A stretch of DNA of 64,000 nt from Holophagales bacterium (lineage in GTDB: Bacteria > Acidobacteriota > Thermoanaerobaculia > UBA5066). The notes beneath the pieces were generated by a model. That model made no database searches and had not been told where the DNA came from. It worked only from the letters and a program-made list of their open reading frames with translations. Made by a program: the position numbers and the translations under genes. The stretch covers positions 107,423-171,422 of the forward strand of contig JADJVF010000037.1 in NCBI GenBank assembly GCA_016716705.1. Direction: 5' to 3'. Below, one piece after another: positions 45,924-54,981 of this stretch (position 1 is its first letter; each line of letters begins with the position of its first letter).

Positions 45924-46466
45924 ATGAGCACGTACGGATTCCTCGTCGACCTCGGGCTCTGCATCTCCTGCTCGGCCTGCGAGGCCGCCTGCAAGACCTG
46001 GAACAACGTCCCCACCGGCCGCAACGTCCGCTGGCGCCGGGTCATCGACCAGGTGATCGGCGTCTGGCCGCAGGTGAGCGCCTACGGCGTCTCGATGGCC
46101 TGCAACCACTGCGCCGACGCCTCCTGCGTCAAGGCGTGCCCCTCCGGCGCCCTCGCCGTCCGCGCGGCGGACGGGATCGTCCTCCTCGACAAGGCCAAGT
46201 GCATCGGCTGTCGCTACTGCGAGTCGGTCTGCCCCTACGGCGCGCCGCAGTACGACGCCACCGAGAAGAAGATGTCCAAGTGCACGATGTGCGTCGACCG
46301 GATCGACGCCGGAAAGCAGCCCGCCTGCGCCGACACCTGCCCCACCGGCGCGCTGCAGTTCGGAAAGCTGGTCGACCTCGACCGCAAGGGCGTCAAGCAG
46401 ATCCCGAACTTCGCCGAGCCCTCGTACACGAACCCGTCGATCCGCTTCGTGCCGAAGGAGGGATGA
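45924..46466 (+). CDS. DmsB-type four-cluster ferredoxin subunit
   Basis: A 180-residue iron-sulfur protein with four [4Fe-4S] motifs: CISCSACEAACK, CNHCADASCVKACP, CIGCRYCESVCP and CTMCVDRI...CADTCP. This is the electron-transfer subunit of molybdopterin oxidoreductases such as DmsAB, PsrAB and ArrAB. It has no signal peptide of its own and would be exported with the Tat-targeted catalytic subunit encoded next. No NrfD/DmsC membrane anchor is encoded nearby, which fits electron supply from cytochromes rather than quinol. Confidence 0.93.
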   Translation: MSTYGFLVDLGLCISCSACEAACKTWNNVPTGRNVRWRRVIDQVIGVWPQVSAYGVSMACNHCADASCVKACPSGALAVRAADGIVLLDKAKCIGCRYCESVCPYGAPQYDATEKKMSKCTMCVDRIDAGKQPACADTCPTGALQFGKLVDLDRKGVKQIPNFAEPSYTNPSIRFVPKEG

Positions 46467-46467
46467 G

Positions 46468-48717
46468 ATGAACACGCTCGACGCGAACCGGCGCGAGTTC
46501 CTCAAGACCTCCGGCACGGCTCTCGCCGGCGCGGCCGTCCTCCCCGGTTTCCTCGACGGCATCGTCCGGAAGGCCTCCGTCCCCGGCGCGCTCGCCGATA
46601 CGCCGACCACGCTCATCAGCGACTGCGCCTGGTGCGGCTCGGCCTGCGGCATGAAGGCCACTGTTACCAACGGCGCACTGACCTTCGTCGAGGGGCTCCC
46701 CGAGGACATCCAGGGCGGCGGGAAGATGTGCGCCAAGGGGAAGGCCGCCACCGGCTACCTCTACGACCCCGACCGTCTCAAGTACCCGATGAAGCGGACG
46801 AACCCGGTGAAGGGCGTCGGCGTCGACGCCGGCTGGGTCCGCATCACCTGGGACGAGGCGCTCGACCTCGCGACGGCCAAGCTGAAGGAGACGATCGAGA
46901 AGAACGGGCGCGACAGCGTCATGATCCTCGGTCTGGCCAACCCCGACGTCTGGGCCCGCTTCCAGAACTGCATCGGGACGTCGAACCGCTTCGACCACTG
47001 GGACGAGTGTTTCCTCGCGAACCGCGTCGTCTCCACGAACGTCATCGGCGGCTTCGTCTGGGGCCACGACTTCGCGAACGCGAAGTACATCGTCACATTC
47101 GGCTGGGACGTCGTCGGCAAGTCGAAGGTGGTCTGGGCCCGCGCCGTCACCGACGCCAAGAAGAAGGGGGCGAAGATCGTCTCCTTCAACCCCTACAAGG
47201 CGGCCGGAACTTCGGTCGTCGCCGACGAGGCGATCTCGATCCGCCCTGGGTCGGACCTCGCCGTCGTGAACGCGATGATCCACGTGATCCTCGCCGAGAA
47301 CCTCTACGACAAGGCCTTCGTCGAGGGGCTGACGAACTTCCCGCAGTACGAGACCGAGATCCGCGCCCACTTCGCCCCTTACACCCCCGAGTGGGCCGAG
47401 GCGCTCTCCGACGTCCCCGCGGAAACGATCACGCGGATCGCCCGCGAGTTCGCGACCCACGGCCCGGCCATCGCCCCGATCCACAAGAAGACGCCGTCCG
47501 CCAACTACGCCAACGGCAGCGAGACGACCTTCGCCATCACGATCCTGAACGTCCTCGCCGGCACCATCGACCGGCCGAGCGGGCGCTACTTCCCGCGAAC
47601 GCACACGATCCCCGGCATCGACGCCATCGTCCCGCCCCCGGCCTACCCGACCAAGAGCGGCGTCGACATCGTTGGACGCCATCGCCACCCGTTCCTCAAG
47701 GCCGTTGGAAGCGGCATGTTCTCGTGCCTGGCGGACGGCCTGCGCAAGAACCCCGGCAAGATCCAGATGGGGATCATCACCCGCTACTCGACGATGGCCT
47801 TCCCGAATCCGCCCGAGGTCGAGGCCGAGCTGAAGAAGATCCCGTTCACGGTCGTCTGCGACATCTTCCCCAACGAGATCATCGACCTGGCCGACGTCGT
47901 CCTCCCCTCGGCCCTCTACCTCGAAGTCTCGGACCTCGTCGCCCGCGACCACCACGCCCCCTACAAGATGACTGTCGTCCGCCAGCCCGTCGTTCCGCCG
48001 CAGTTCGAGACGAAGCCGCTCGGGTCGATTCTCCTGGCTTGGGGCCTCAAGGCTTTCCCCGAGTACTGGAAGAACCCCGACGGCACCCCGATCAACATGG
48101 GCTACGTCCTCGACGAGAAGACCAAGCGTGCCGGACTCGGAGCGAATTTCGCCGAGATGAAAGCGAAGGGATTCGTTAAGGAGGTCGCGCCCTTCGTCCC
48201 GCGGACGACCTTCCCGACGGCCAGCGGCAAGATCAACATCTACGTCAAGGCCTTTGCCGACGCCGGCTTCGAGCCTCTCCCGACGTGGAAGCAGAAGCGG
48301 GACGTCCCGAGCAGCCAGTACCCCTTCTACCTCCTCACGATCATTCCCCCGATGCACATCCGCAACACCACGGAGAACAACCGGATCACGAACGAGATCA
48401 AGGGGACGAACGAGGTCTTCATCAACGTCCAGACGGCGCGCGGCCTCGGGATCTCCGAGGGCGACACCATCAAGGTCCGTTCGCGCGTCGGCGAGATCCA
48501 GGTCCCGGCCCGCCTCACCGAGGCGATCCGGCCCGACTGCGTCCTCGTCCCGCACGGCTTCGGCCACCAGTCGCGCCTCATGACGGCCGCCTACGGCAAG
48601 GGCGCCAAGGACGCCATCCTCGTCCCCGGGCAGTCGATGGACGACATCCTCGCCCGCAAGGACGTCGGCGGCGCGGCCTGCATCATGGACGCCGTCGTCT
48701 CCATCGCGAAGGCCTGA
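46468..48717 (+). CDS. Tat-exported molybdopterin oxidoreductase catalytic subunit
   Basis: A 749-residue DMSO-reductase-superfamily enzyme. The N-terminus has a twin-Arg signal (RREFLKTSGTALAGAAVL). The [4Fe-4S] motif is Cys53-x2-Cys56-x3-Cys60-x27-Cys88. The likely Mo ligand is Cys181 in SNRFDHWDEC, the position where PsrA, PhsA and ArrA have Cys and DmsA has Ser, so a polysulfide/thiosulfate/arsenate-type enzyme is more likely than a true DMSO reductase. The C-terminal domain has HIRNTTENNRITNEI and the molybdopterin-binding HGFGH. It follows the ferredoxin gene by one base and precedes a chaperone gene. The substrate, and even reduction versus oxidation, cannot be assigned from sequence. 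Confidence 0.9.
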   Translation: MNTLDANRREFLKTSGTALAGAAVLPGFLDGIVRKASVPGALADTPTTLISDCAWCGSACGMKATVTNGALTFVEGLPEDIQGGGKMCAKGKAATGYLYDPDRLKYPMKRTNPVKGVGVDAGWVRITWDEALDLATAKLKETIEKNGRDSVMILGLANPDVWARFQNCIGTSNRFDHWDECFLANRVVSTNVIGGFVWGHDFANAKYIVTFGWDVVGKSKVVWARAVTDAKKKGAKIVSFNPYKAAGTSVVADEAISIRPGSDLAVVNAMIHVILAENLYDKAFVEGLTNFPQYETEIRAHFAPYTPEWAEALSDVPAETITRIAREFATHGPAIAPIHKKTPSANYANGSETTFAITILNVLAGTIDRPSGRYFPRTHTIPGIDAIVPPPAYPTKSGVDIVGRHRHPFLKAVGSGMFSCLADGLRKNPGKIQMGIITRYSTMAFPNPPEVEAELKKIPFTVVCDIFPNEIIDLADVVLPSALYLEVSDLVARDHHAPYKMTVVRQPVVPPQFETKPLGSILLAWGLKAFPEYWKNPDGTPINMGYVLDEKTKRAGLGANFAEMKAKGFVKEVAPFVPRTTFPTASGKINIYVKAFADAGFEPLPTWKQKRDVPSSQYPFYLLTIIPPMHIRNTTENNRITNEIKGTNEVFINVQTARGLGISEGDTIKVRSRVGEIQVPARLTEAIRPDCVLVPHGFGHQSRLMTAAYGKGAKDAILVPGQSMDDILARKDVGGAACIMDAVVSIAKA

Positions 48718-48719
48718 TC

Positions 48720-49346
48720 GTGACGAGCGGCGCTCCGGGTTCTCGCGGTCTCCTCCTGTCCCTCGCCGTCGCAGAGCCCGCGACGGGCGGGCCGCGGACC
48801 GCCGCGTTCGTCTCAGGTTTCCTCGCACGCCTTCTCATCGACCCGCCGTCCGAGGCTCTTCACGCCCTTCTCGGCCGGCGGGCCGATCCTCCTCTCGCGC
48901 ACGACGGCCTCGGTGCTCGGGTCGAGGCCGTCGCCCGCCTCTACCGCGAGGCCGAACCGGTCGGGCTGGCGAAGGAATGGACGCGCCTCTTCGTCGGCCC
49001 GAGGGCGGCCCCCTGCCGCCCGTGGCACGACACCTGGGAGCACGAGGGCCCGCCCCGGCTGCGCGGAGAGAAGCACCTCTCGATGCTCGGCCACTGGCGC
49101 CGCGCGGGCCTCGAACCCGTGAACGCCGAGACCGAACCGGCCGACCACGCAGGGCTCGTCTTCGCCCTCTTCTCGGCTCTCTCCTCTCGGGCAGCCGAAG
49201 GCGAGGACGTGAAGCGGCTCCTCGAGGAGCTCTGGGCGGCGCACGTCGAGACCTGGCTCCCGCGATTCGCCGCCACGTTCGAGTCCGAGGCGAGAGTCCC
49301 CGCGCTGAAGGCCGCCGGCGAGCTGCTCCTCGACGCGATTTCCTGA
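48720..49346 (+). CDS. TorD/DmsD-type molybdoenzyme chaperone
   Basis: A 208-residue all-helical protein with the family signature EWTRLFVGPRAAPCRPWHDTWE, a LSMLGHWRRAGLEP helix and ADHAGLVFALFSAL. TorD-family chaperones hold the signal peptide and apo-form of Tat-exported molybdoenzymes until the cofactor is inserted. The GTG at 48720 lies two bases after the stop of the catalytic gene. It is the last gene of the respiratory operon and confirms that the operon is built around cofactor-loaded export. Confidence 0.88.
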   Translation: MTSGAPGSRGLLLSLAVAEPATGGPRTAAFVSGFLARLLIDPPSEALHALLGRRADPPLAHDGLGARVEAVARLYREAEPVGLAKEWTRLFVGPRAAPCRPWHDTWEHEGPPRLRGEKHLSMLGHWRRAGLEPVNAETEPADHAGLVFALFSALSSRAAEGEDVKRLLEELWAAHVETWLPRFAATFESEARVPALKAAGELLLDAIS

Positions 49347-49470
49347 CCGCGGTCCTCCGGGAGGAGACATAGAATCGAGCCATCCCAGGCAGAACGGGGG
49401 GTACAGGCCCTGCGTCGGCTTTGGCGTCCGCCCGGAACCGCGGAAGGGCACGTCGCTGATTCCGGCGTAC

Positions 49471-50448
49471 GTGTTCGGAGGGATCGGGCTGCTCCTCTTC
49501 TCGTACGGCCTGGTCCACTCGACGCGCCGGGCAGTCGTCCTCCTCACGTGGCCCGAGGCTCGCACGGTCGTGACCGCGTCGCAGGTCGAGAAGGCCGGCC
49601 AGAAGCACCGTGCGCGCCTCGAGGTCCGTTTCCTCGCGAACTCCGAGACGATCGAGACCGAGTCCGGGCACGACTACGAAGGGAAGGCGTACGCGTGGAT
49701 CGCGGAGGCCGTAGCGCGCCATCCGAGAGGTTCTGAGACGGTGGTGCGCTACGACCGGAGCCATCCCGAGACGGCGCTGCTCGACCGCCGCTTCGACCTC
49801 CGGACGTTCGGGGTCCCGCTGCTCTCGGCATTCGCGGGGCTCGTCTTCGGAGGCGTGGGACTGCTCGCGTTCCGTTCCGCGAATCTGCACGCCTCTTCGC
49901 TCATGGCCGATTCGGAGCACGGCCGGCAGCGGGCCGCACGGCTCGAGTTCCTCGGCGTCGGCGGCTTTGTCCTGGCGATCGGCGTCGCGTGCGTCGTCGC
50001 GGCGCTCGCGGTCCTGCCGTCGCGCCTGGAAGCGCGCCGATGGCCGGTGGTCGAGGCGAGGTTCGACCACGGGGACGTCGTCTCCGAGAACGTGCAGGTC
50101 GGGAAGAGAGGCGGTACGGTCTACGTTCCGAGGCTCTTTCTGACGTACGTCGTCGACCGGAAGGAGTACGTCTCGACGATCCGGCTGCGGACGTCGTCGG
50201 GCCATCGTGAGAAGACGGAGAGGCTCGTCGCGAAGATTCCGAAGGGCCAGATCTACCGGATTCGTGTCGACCCCGGGCGCCCCCACCGGGTCGAGGCCGA
50301 GGATGCGTGGCCGCTCCTTCTACCCGGGGTCCTCTTCTTCGCCGGACTCGTCGTCGCGGGCGCCTCGATCCTCGTGATTCGAAGCACACCGGTTCGCCCG
50401 CCCGGCCGTCGCCGCAGGCGGTCTACCGGGACCCCCGCGCCCCGGTGA
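49471..50448 (+). CDS. DUF3592-type membrane protein, duplicated
   Basis: A 325-residue protein with four hydrophobic helices: one at the N-terminus, one near 115-135, one near 165-185 and one near 285-305. Two beta-rich loops between them begin WPEARTVVTASQVEK and WPVVEARFDHGDVV, carrying the W-P-x-x-x-A-x-V pattern and a late VRYDRSHPE or VDPGRPHR that I associate with DUF3592. The two halves look like an internal duplication. The function is unknown. The start GTG at 49471 is in the first helix, so the true start may lie upstream. Its end overlaps the convergent EamA gene by 26 bases. Confidence 0.7.
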   Translation: MFGGIGLLLFSYGLVHSTRRAVVLLTWPEARTVVTASQVEKAGQKHRARLEVRFLANSETIETESGHDYEGKAYAWIAEAVARHPRGSETVVRYDRSHPETALLDRRFDLRTFGVPLLSAFAGLVFGGVGLLAFRSANLHASSLMADSEHGRQRAARLEFLGVGGFVLAIGVACVVAALAVLPSRLEARRWPVVEARFDHGDVVSENVQVGKRGGTVYVPRLFLTYVVDRKEYVSTIRLRTSSGHREKTERLVAKIPKGQIYRIRVDPGRPHRVEAEDAWPLLLPGVLFFAGLVVAGASILVIRSTPVRPPGRRRRRSTGTPAPR

Positions 50449-51169
50449 CAGTCCGAACTTCGAGCATCCCGAGGAGCGACGCCTCTGCAGCCGGGACGAC
50501 CGACAGTCCCCGCACGAACAGGATGTAAGCGATCCCCATCTGAACGATGCCGAGGAAGGCGATGACGGCGAAGCCCTTCAGGTCGAGGGCGAGGTTCCCC
50601 CACGCGAAGGGCAACGCGATCGCGCCGGCGAGGAGGTTCCCGAGGAAGACCGAGGACATGGCGTCGCGCGACTGGTCCCGCCGCAGGAGCAGGACGGTCA
50701 GGCCGAAGAAGAGGCCCGATACGACCCCCATCACGTTCCCGGCCAGGTGTCCGCCGTCCAGCTTCCCGACGAAGAAGAGCGACATCCCTCCGAGCGCGAC
50801 GGCGATGGCGACCGCGTCGGCCTTCCGGAACTTCTCCTTCAGGAGCCACGGCCCGAGCGCCAGGACGTAGAACGGCCCCGTGTACTGCAGGAAGATCGCG
50901 TTCGCCGCCGTCGTCCACTTCGTCGCCGTGACGAACGTCAGGATCATGAGCGCGTAGACGACCGCCGTCGCGACGGACGCCCTCTTCCACCTCTCGAGGC
51001 TCGGCCGGAAGACGGCCACGAGGAAGGCAACCGTCAGCGCCGCCCGCCAGAAGACCACCCCGAGAGCGTCGAGCGGGACGAGCTTGATGGCGAGGCCGCC
51101 CGTCGACCAGAGAAGCGCCGCCGCCGCGACGTACAGCCGACCGGCGCGTTGGGAGAGAGTTGCGGGCAT
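50423..51169 (-). CDS. EamA-family permease, C-terminally truncated
   Basis: A 248-residue drug/metabolite transporter with two EamA repeats: LLWSTGGLAIKLV and LQYTGPFYVLALGPWLLKEKFRKADAVAI in the first, and SGLFFGLTVLLLRRD, QMGIAYILFVRGLSVVPAAEASLLGMLE in the second. Family members continue for about 45 residues (last helix and end of helix 9). Here the sequence leaves the family pattern right after GMLE and stops within ten residues, at the point where the convergent DUF3592 gene ends. It is either truncated by a rearrangement or shifted by an indel. The substrate is unknown. It lies one base downstream of the YyaL-like gene's stop in tandem on the minus strand. Confidence 0.8.
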   Translation of the reverse strand: MPATLSQRAGRLYVAAAALLWSTGGLAIKLVPLDALGVVFWRAALTVAFLVAVFRPSLERWKRASVATAVVYALMILTFVTATKWTTAANAIFLQYTGPFYVLALGPWLLKEKFRKADAVAIAVALGGMSLFFVGKLDGGHLAGNVMGVVSGLFFGLTVLLLRRDQSRDAMSSVFLGNLLAGAIALPFAWGNLALDLKGFAVIAFLGIVQMGIAYILFVRGLSVVPAAEASLLGMLEVRTVTGARGSR

Positions 51170-53479
51170 TCAGCGATTCAGGATGAGGACCGGAACCGTG
51201 AGGGCGAGCGCCCGCTCCGGCAGGCACGTTCCCTCGCCGCAGGCGCGGTAGCGGAGGGAGACCGCGATCGGGTGCTCGCCCTCGGTCGCCTCGGGGCGGA
51301 CGTCGAAGACGAGCGTCACGTCGACGTGCCCCTCGTAGCCCGGCTCGGTCGTCCCGTCCTCGTGACGGACGATCCGGCGCGGCGGAAGCTCGACCGCCGC
51401 GCAGCGAAGGTCGGGTCCGCCCCACGCGTCGACCGCGAGCGGTCTCTCTCCCGTCAGCGACCATCCCGCGGCGAGGTCGACCGCGATCTTCACCTCGAGC
51501 ATCTCGCCCGGTGCGACGCGGTCGGTCGAGATGGAGGCGGAGACGCGGACCGGACCGCCGGCCGGTTCCGGCTCCGCTCCCTTCGCCGGGCGCTCCTGGT
51601 CCTCCCCAGCCTCTCTCCTCCGGGTCGTCCTTCCCTGCCGCGGCGTCCCGCAGGAGGCCGCCCGCCCGGAGCTCCTCCCACGCGAGGTGCCACGACTCCG
51701 TGCCGTGCGGAGCGCGCTCCATGAGGCCCGACATCTCCTCCACCGCCGCGAGCGCCTCGGCCGCGAGGGACCGTGTCGCCGTCGCGCCGCGCGAGCCGCG
51801 CGAGGGCCCGTGCCGCCGCGCCGGGCCCCGACGGAATCGCCTTTGTCGAAAAGGTCGCGGGTCCTGACGAGGAGAGGCTCGTGGCCCTCGCCGGTGAACG
51901 TGAAACCGGGAACCCCGGACCTGGTGAACCGGCGCCGCATGCCGTTGACGACGCGGCGCGCCTCCGTCGCCCACCGCCGCGCTTCCGCCTTGTCGGGCTC
52001 GGCGTCGGCGAGGTCGAGGAGCGCGAGGGCGAGGTAGGCCTCGTCCTCGAGGAAGGCGAGGATCTTCGCCTCCCCGCCCTTCCAGGTCCGGAGGAGGCGT
52101 CCCTCGCCGTCGCGCATTCGCGTCAGGAGAAAGCGCGCGCACTCCCTCGCCGCCCCGAGGTAGCGCGGCTCGCCGAGAATCGACGACGCCACCGCGAGCC
52201 CGGAAATCGTCAACGCGTTCCATCCCGCGATCCGCTTGTCGTCCGTCGCGGGCGGGACACGCCGGCAACGCCGCTCGAGGAGCCGGGCCCTCACCGGGGC
52301 AAGGCGCGCCTCGTCCTCCGTCGACGGCTCCTCGGCGAGGTGGAGGACGTTCAGGCCCGTCGCCCGCCTCGTCGACTCGTCGTGGAAGTTCCCTTCCGTC
52401 CGCACGCGGTAGGCGCTGGCGAAGAGCGCGGCGTCGCCGCCCGCCACCTCGCGCACCTCCTCCTCCGGCCAGACGAAGTACTTCCCCTCCTCCCCTTCCG
52501 AGTCGGCGTCGGTAGCGGCGAAGAAGCCCCCTTCCTCGCCGCGCATCTCCGAGAGGAGCCAGTCGCCGATGCCGCGCGCCGTTCTCCAGTAGAGGTCGCG
52601 CCCCGTCAGGACGAACGCCCGCGCGTAGAGCGAGAGGAGCTGCGCGTTGTCGGTCAGCATCTTTTCGAAGTGCGGCGCGAGCCACCGCTCGTCGGTCGAG
52701 TAGCGGTGGAAGCCGCCGGCGAGGTGGTCGTGGATGCCGCCGAGGGCCATCTCGTCGAGCGTCTTCAGGGCCATCGACCGGGCGATCGAGTCCCCCTCGG
52801 CCCCCTTCAGGAGGAGCCACTCGAGCGCCAGGTGCGGCGGGAACTTCGGCGCGCCGCCGAAGCCGCCGTGCCGCGCGTCGAACGTCCGCTTCAGCGTCTC
52901 CGTCAGGACGTTTCCCGTCGCGGCCGAGAGCGGCTCGCGCCCGGCCCGCTCGGCGATCCGGTTCGCGTTCTCGACCTCGGCGACGATCTCGTCGGCTCCC
53001 TTCGCCAGCTCCTCGCGCCGCTCGCGCCACGCCTCGGCCAGCTTCTCGAGGATCGTCCGGAACCCGGCACGCCCCTGCCGGTCCTCGGGCGGGAAATAGG
53101 TGCCGCCGAAGAACGGCCGGCCGTCAGGGAAGAGGAATGCGGAGAGAGGCCAGCCGCCCCGCCCGACCATCGTCTGCACCGCGCTCATGTAGACGTCGTC
53201 GACGTCGGGCCGCTCCTCGCGGTCGACCTTGACGCTGACGTAGTGCTCGTTCAGGACGGCCGCCAGCTCCTCGTTCTCGAACGACTCCCGCTCCATGACG
53301 TGGCACCAGTGGCACGCCGAGTAGCCGATGGAGAGGAAGAGCGGCTTGTCTTCGCGGCGCGCCCGCTCGAACGCTTCCGCCCCCCACGGGTACCAGTCGA
53401 CCGGGTTGTGCGCGTGCTGGCGCAGGTAGGGGGACGACTCCTTCTCGAGCCGGTTCGCGGAACGGGCGGGATCGCTCAT
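51170..53479 (-). CDS. YyaL/SPATA20-type thioredoxin-fold protein fused to a DsbD-N-like domain, two frame breaks
   Basis: The N-terminal DUF255 thioredoxin-like domain has [34 protein letters not shown] (Cys-His-Trp-Cys), [18 protein letters not shown] six-hairpin (alpha/alpha) domain follows with [29 protein letters not shown] and [20 protein letters not shown] stretch of about 150 bases (51640-51800) is in another frame between two compensating breaks. The last 130 residues, starting [20 protein letters not shown], resemble the N-terminal domain of DsbD, including a Cys pair in [11 protein letters not shown]. That addition is unusual for the family. The restored length is about 770 residues and the start is the ATG at 53479. 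No signal peptide was seen. The role is unknown. Confidence 0.82.
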   Translation of the reverse strand: MSDPARSANRLEKESSPYLRQHAHNPVDWYPWGAEAFERARREDKPLFLSIGYSACHWCHVMERESFENEELAAVLNEHYVSVKVDREERPDVDDVYMSAVQTMVGRGGWPLSAFLFPDGRPFFGGTYFPPEDRQGRAGFRTILEKLAEAWRERREELAKGADEIVAEVENANRIAERAGREPLSAATGNVLTETLKRTFDARHGGFGGAPKFPPHLALEWLLLKGAEGDSIARSMALKTLDEMALGGIHDHLAGGFHRYSTDERWLAPHFEKMLTDNAQLLSLYARAFVLTGRDLYWRTARGIGDWLLSEMRGEEGGFFAATDADSEGEEGKYFVWPEEEVREVAGGDAALFASAYRVRTEGNFHDESTRRATGLNVLHLAEEPSTEDEARLAPVRARLLERRCRRVPPATDDKRIAGWNALTISGLAVASSILGEPRYLGAARECARFLLTRMRDGEGRLLRTWKGGEAKILAFLEDEAYLALALLDLADAEPDKAEARRWATEARRVVNGMRRRFTRSGVPGFTFTGEGHEPLLVRTRDLFDKGDSVGARRGGTGPRAARAARRRHGPSRPRRSRRWRRCRASWSALRTARSRGTSRGRSSGRAASCGTPRQGRTTRRREAGEDQERPAKGAEPEPAGGPVRVSASISTDRVAPGEMLEVKIAVDLAAGWSLTGERPLAVDAWGGPDLRCAAVELPPRRIVRHEDGTTEPGYEGHVDVTLVFDVRPEATEGEHPIAVSLRYRACGEGTCLPERALALTVPVLILNR

Positions 53480-53523
53480 GCGCCGGATTCTGCCGCACTC
53501 CCGTGGCGGGGCTCCGGGAATCC

Positions 53524-53580
53524 GTGCCAGGCGTGCAACCGTGTATTGTTGGAAACAATACACGGTTGCACGCCTGGCAC
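53524..53580. repeat. Perfect 27-bp inverted repeat with 3-base loop
   Basis: The left arm 53524-53550 (beginning GTGCCAGGCGTGCAACC, ending TATTGTT) and the right arm 53554-53580 are exact reverse complements around the loop GGA. The element lies between two divergent genes, 45 bases from the YyaL-like start and 53 bases from the chromate-transporter start. There is no T-run, so it is not an ordinary terminator. It could be a REP/MITE-like element or a cruciform-forming regulatory site. No second copy was found in the window. Confidence 0.9.
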
Positions 53581-53632
53581 GGCATGTCCGGCAACGGAGA
53601 GCTCCGAGCTCCGGGTTATCGGCCGCGCACCG

Positions 53633-54769
53633 ATGTTCGATACGTCTCTGGCCGAGCTGGCTCGGCTCTTTCGGCGCCTCGGCACCACCGCCTTCGGCGG
53701 GCCGGCGGCTCACGTCGCGATGCTGCGCGACGAGGTCGTGAGGCGCCGGGGGTGGATGACGGACTCCGAGTTCCTCGATCTTCTCGGCGCCACGAATCTC
53801 ATCCCGGGCCCGAACTCGACGGAGATGGCGATCCACGTCGGCTGGGCTCGCCGTCGCTGGGCCGGGCTGGCCGTCGCGGGCCTCGCCTTCATCCTCCCCG
53901 CGACGCTGATGACGGGCGCTCTCGCCTGGGCGTACGTCCGCACCAGCGACCTCCCCCAGGCGCGCTGGCTCCTCTACGGCGTCAAGCCCGTCATCCTCGC
54001 GATCGTCTTCCAGGCCATCTGGGGGCTCGCCCCGCTCGCCGCGCGTTCGTGGCCGCTCCGCCTCCTGGGCGGGGCGGCCGTCGCCGCGTCGGCCTTCGGC
54101 GTCCACGAGCTGGCGGTGCTGCTGGGGAGCGGGCTCCTCGTCGTTGTCGCACGCGCGGCCCGCGACCGCCACCCGCCCGCTCCCGTCGCGGGCCTCGCTC
54201 CCTTCCTCCCCCTCGCCGCCGGCGTGGCCGGTCTCGCGTCGGCGGGCGGGGCCACCCTCACCGGGATCTTCTGGCTCTTCTGCCGGACCGGCGCCGTCCT
54301 CTTCGGAAGCGGTTACGTCCTCCTCGCGTTCCTCAGGGCCGACCTCGTCGACAGGCTCGGGTGGCTCACCGAAGCGCAGCTCCTCGACGCGATTGCCGCC
54401 GGGCAGGTCACGCCCGGCCCCGTCTTCACTACCGCCACGTTCGTCGGCTGGCTCCTCGCCGGCCCCTCCGGCGCCCTCGTCGCCACGGCCGGTATCTTCC
54501 TCCCCGCCTTCGTCTTCGTGGCGCTCTCGGCACCGCTCGTCCCGCGCCTGCGCGCCTCGCGCACCGCCGCGGCCTTCCTCGACGGCGTCAACGTCGCGTC
54601 GCTCGCGCTCATGGCCGTCGTCACGGCGGTCCTCGCCCGGGCCGCCATCATCGACGTTCCCACGGCGGCGTTGGCCGCGGCGAGCGCATTCCTGCTCCTG
54701 CGCTTCCGGCTGAATTCGACCTGGCTCGTCCTCGGCGGGGCCGTCGCCGGGGCCATAATCGCACCATGA
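53633..54769 (+). CDS. chrA: Chromate transporter ChrA, two-domain form
   Basis: A 378-residue membrane protein with about ten helices in two homologous halves. The first half has [43 protein letters not shown] and the second has [40 protein letters not shown]. The G-P-x-x-x-x and PGP motifs are those of the CHR family, which exports chromate. The start is the ATG at 53633. Its stop overlaps the next gene's ATG (ATGA), so transport and the small gene are co-transcribed. No chromate reductase is nearby, and other anions are possible. Confidence 0.88.
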   Translation: MFDTSLAELARLFRRLGTTAFGGPAAHVAMLRDEVVRRRGWMTDSEFLDLLGATNLIPGPNSTEMAIHVGWARRRWAGLAVAGLAFILPATLMTGALAWAYVRTSDLPQARWLLYGVKPVILAIVFQAIWGLAPLAARSWPLRLLGGAAVAASAFGVHELAVLLGSGLLVVVARAARDRHPPAPVAGLAPFLPLAAGVAGLASAGGATLTGIFWLFCRTGAVLFGSGYVLLAFLRADLVDRLGWLTEAQLLDAIAAGQVTPGPVFTTATFVGWLLAGPSGALVATAGIFLPAFVFVALSAPLVPRLRASRTAAAFLDGVNVASLALMAVVTAVLARAAIIDVPTAALAAASAFLLLRFRLNSTWLVLGGAVAGAIIAP

Positions 54770-54981
54770 CGTCCATCGGAGACGCATTCCGGCGGAAAAC
54801 CGCCGAGGACGATGAATCGCTGACGCCCGCCGAGCGGGTCCAGCGCGCGTTGCGCCTCGGCGACGACGACGCGGAGGCCTTCCGGAGGGCCCGCGGGATC
54901 ACGCGGGCCGCGGCGGAAGCCGAGCTCGGATCCCGGAGACGGGCCGGCCGGATCCCGAGCCGCGTGGCGGGGTCCGGGTGA
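54766..54981 (+). CDS. Small charged protein (71 residues) upstream of nucleotidyltransferase
   Basis: A 71-residue protein, highly charged and mostly helical, with [27 protein letters not shown] and a basic C-terminus. No family is recognised. It is locked between two overlaps: its ATG with the chrA stop and its stop with the GTG of the nucleotidyltransferase gene. Such coupling with a small partner resembles antitoxin-toxin gene pairs, but the protein has no known DNA-binding motif. Its reality is supported by tight packing and GC-rich third positions. Confidence 0.7.
   Translation: MTSIGDAFRRKTAEDDESLTPAERVQRALRLGDDDAEAFRRARGITRAAAEAELGSRRRAGRIPSRVAGSG

Noticed and set aside
53480..53632. 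Intrinsic terminator
   Set aside because: The perfect hairpin lies between divergent genes and lacks a T-run on either strand.
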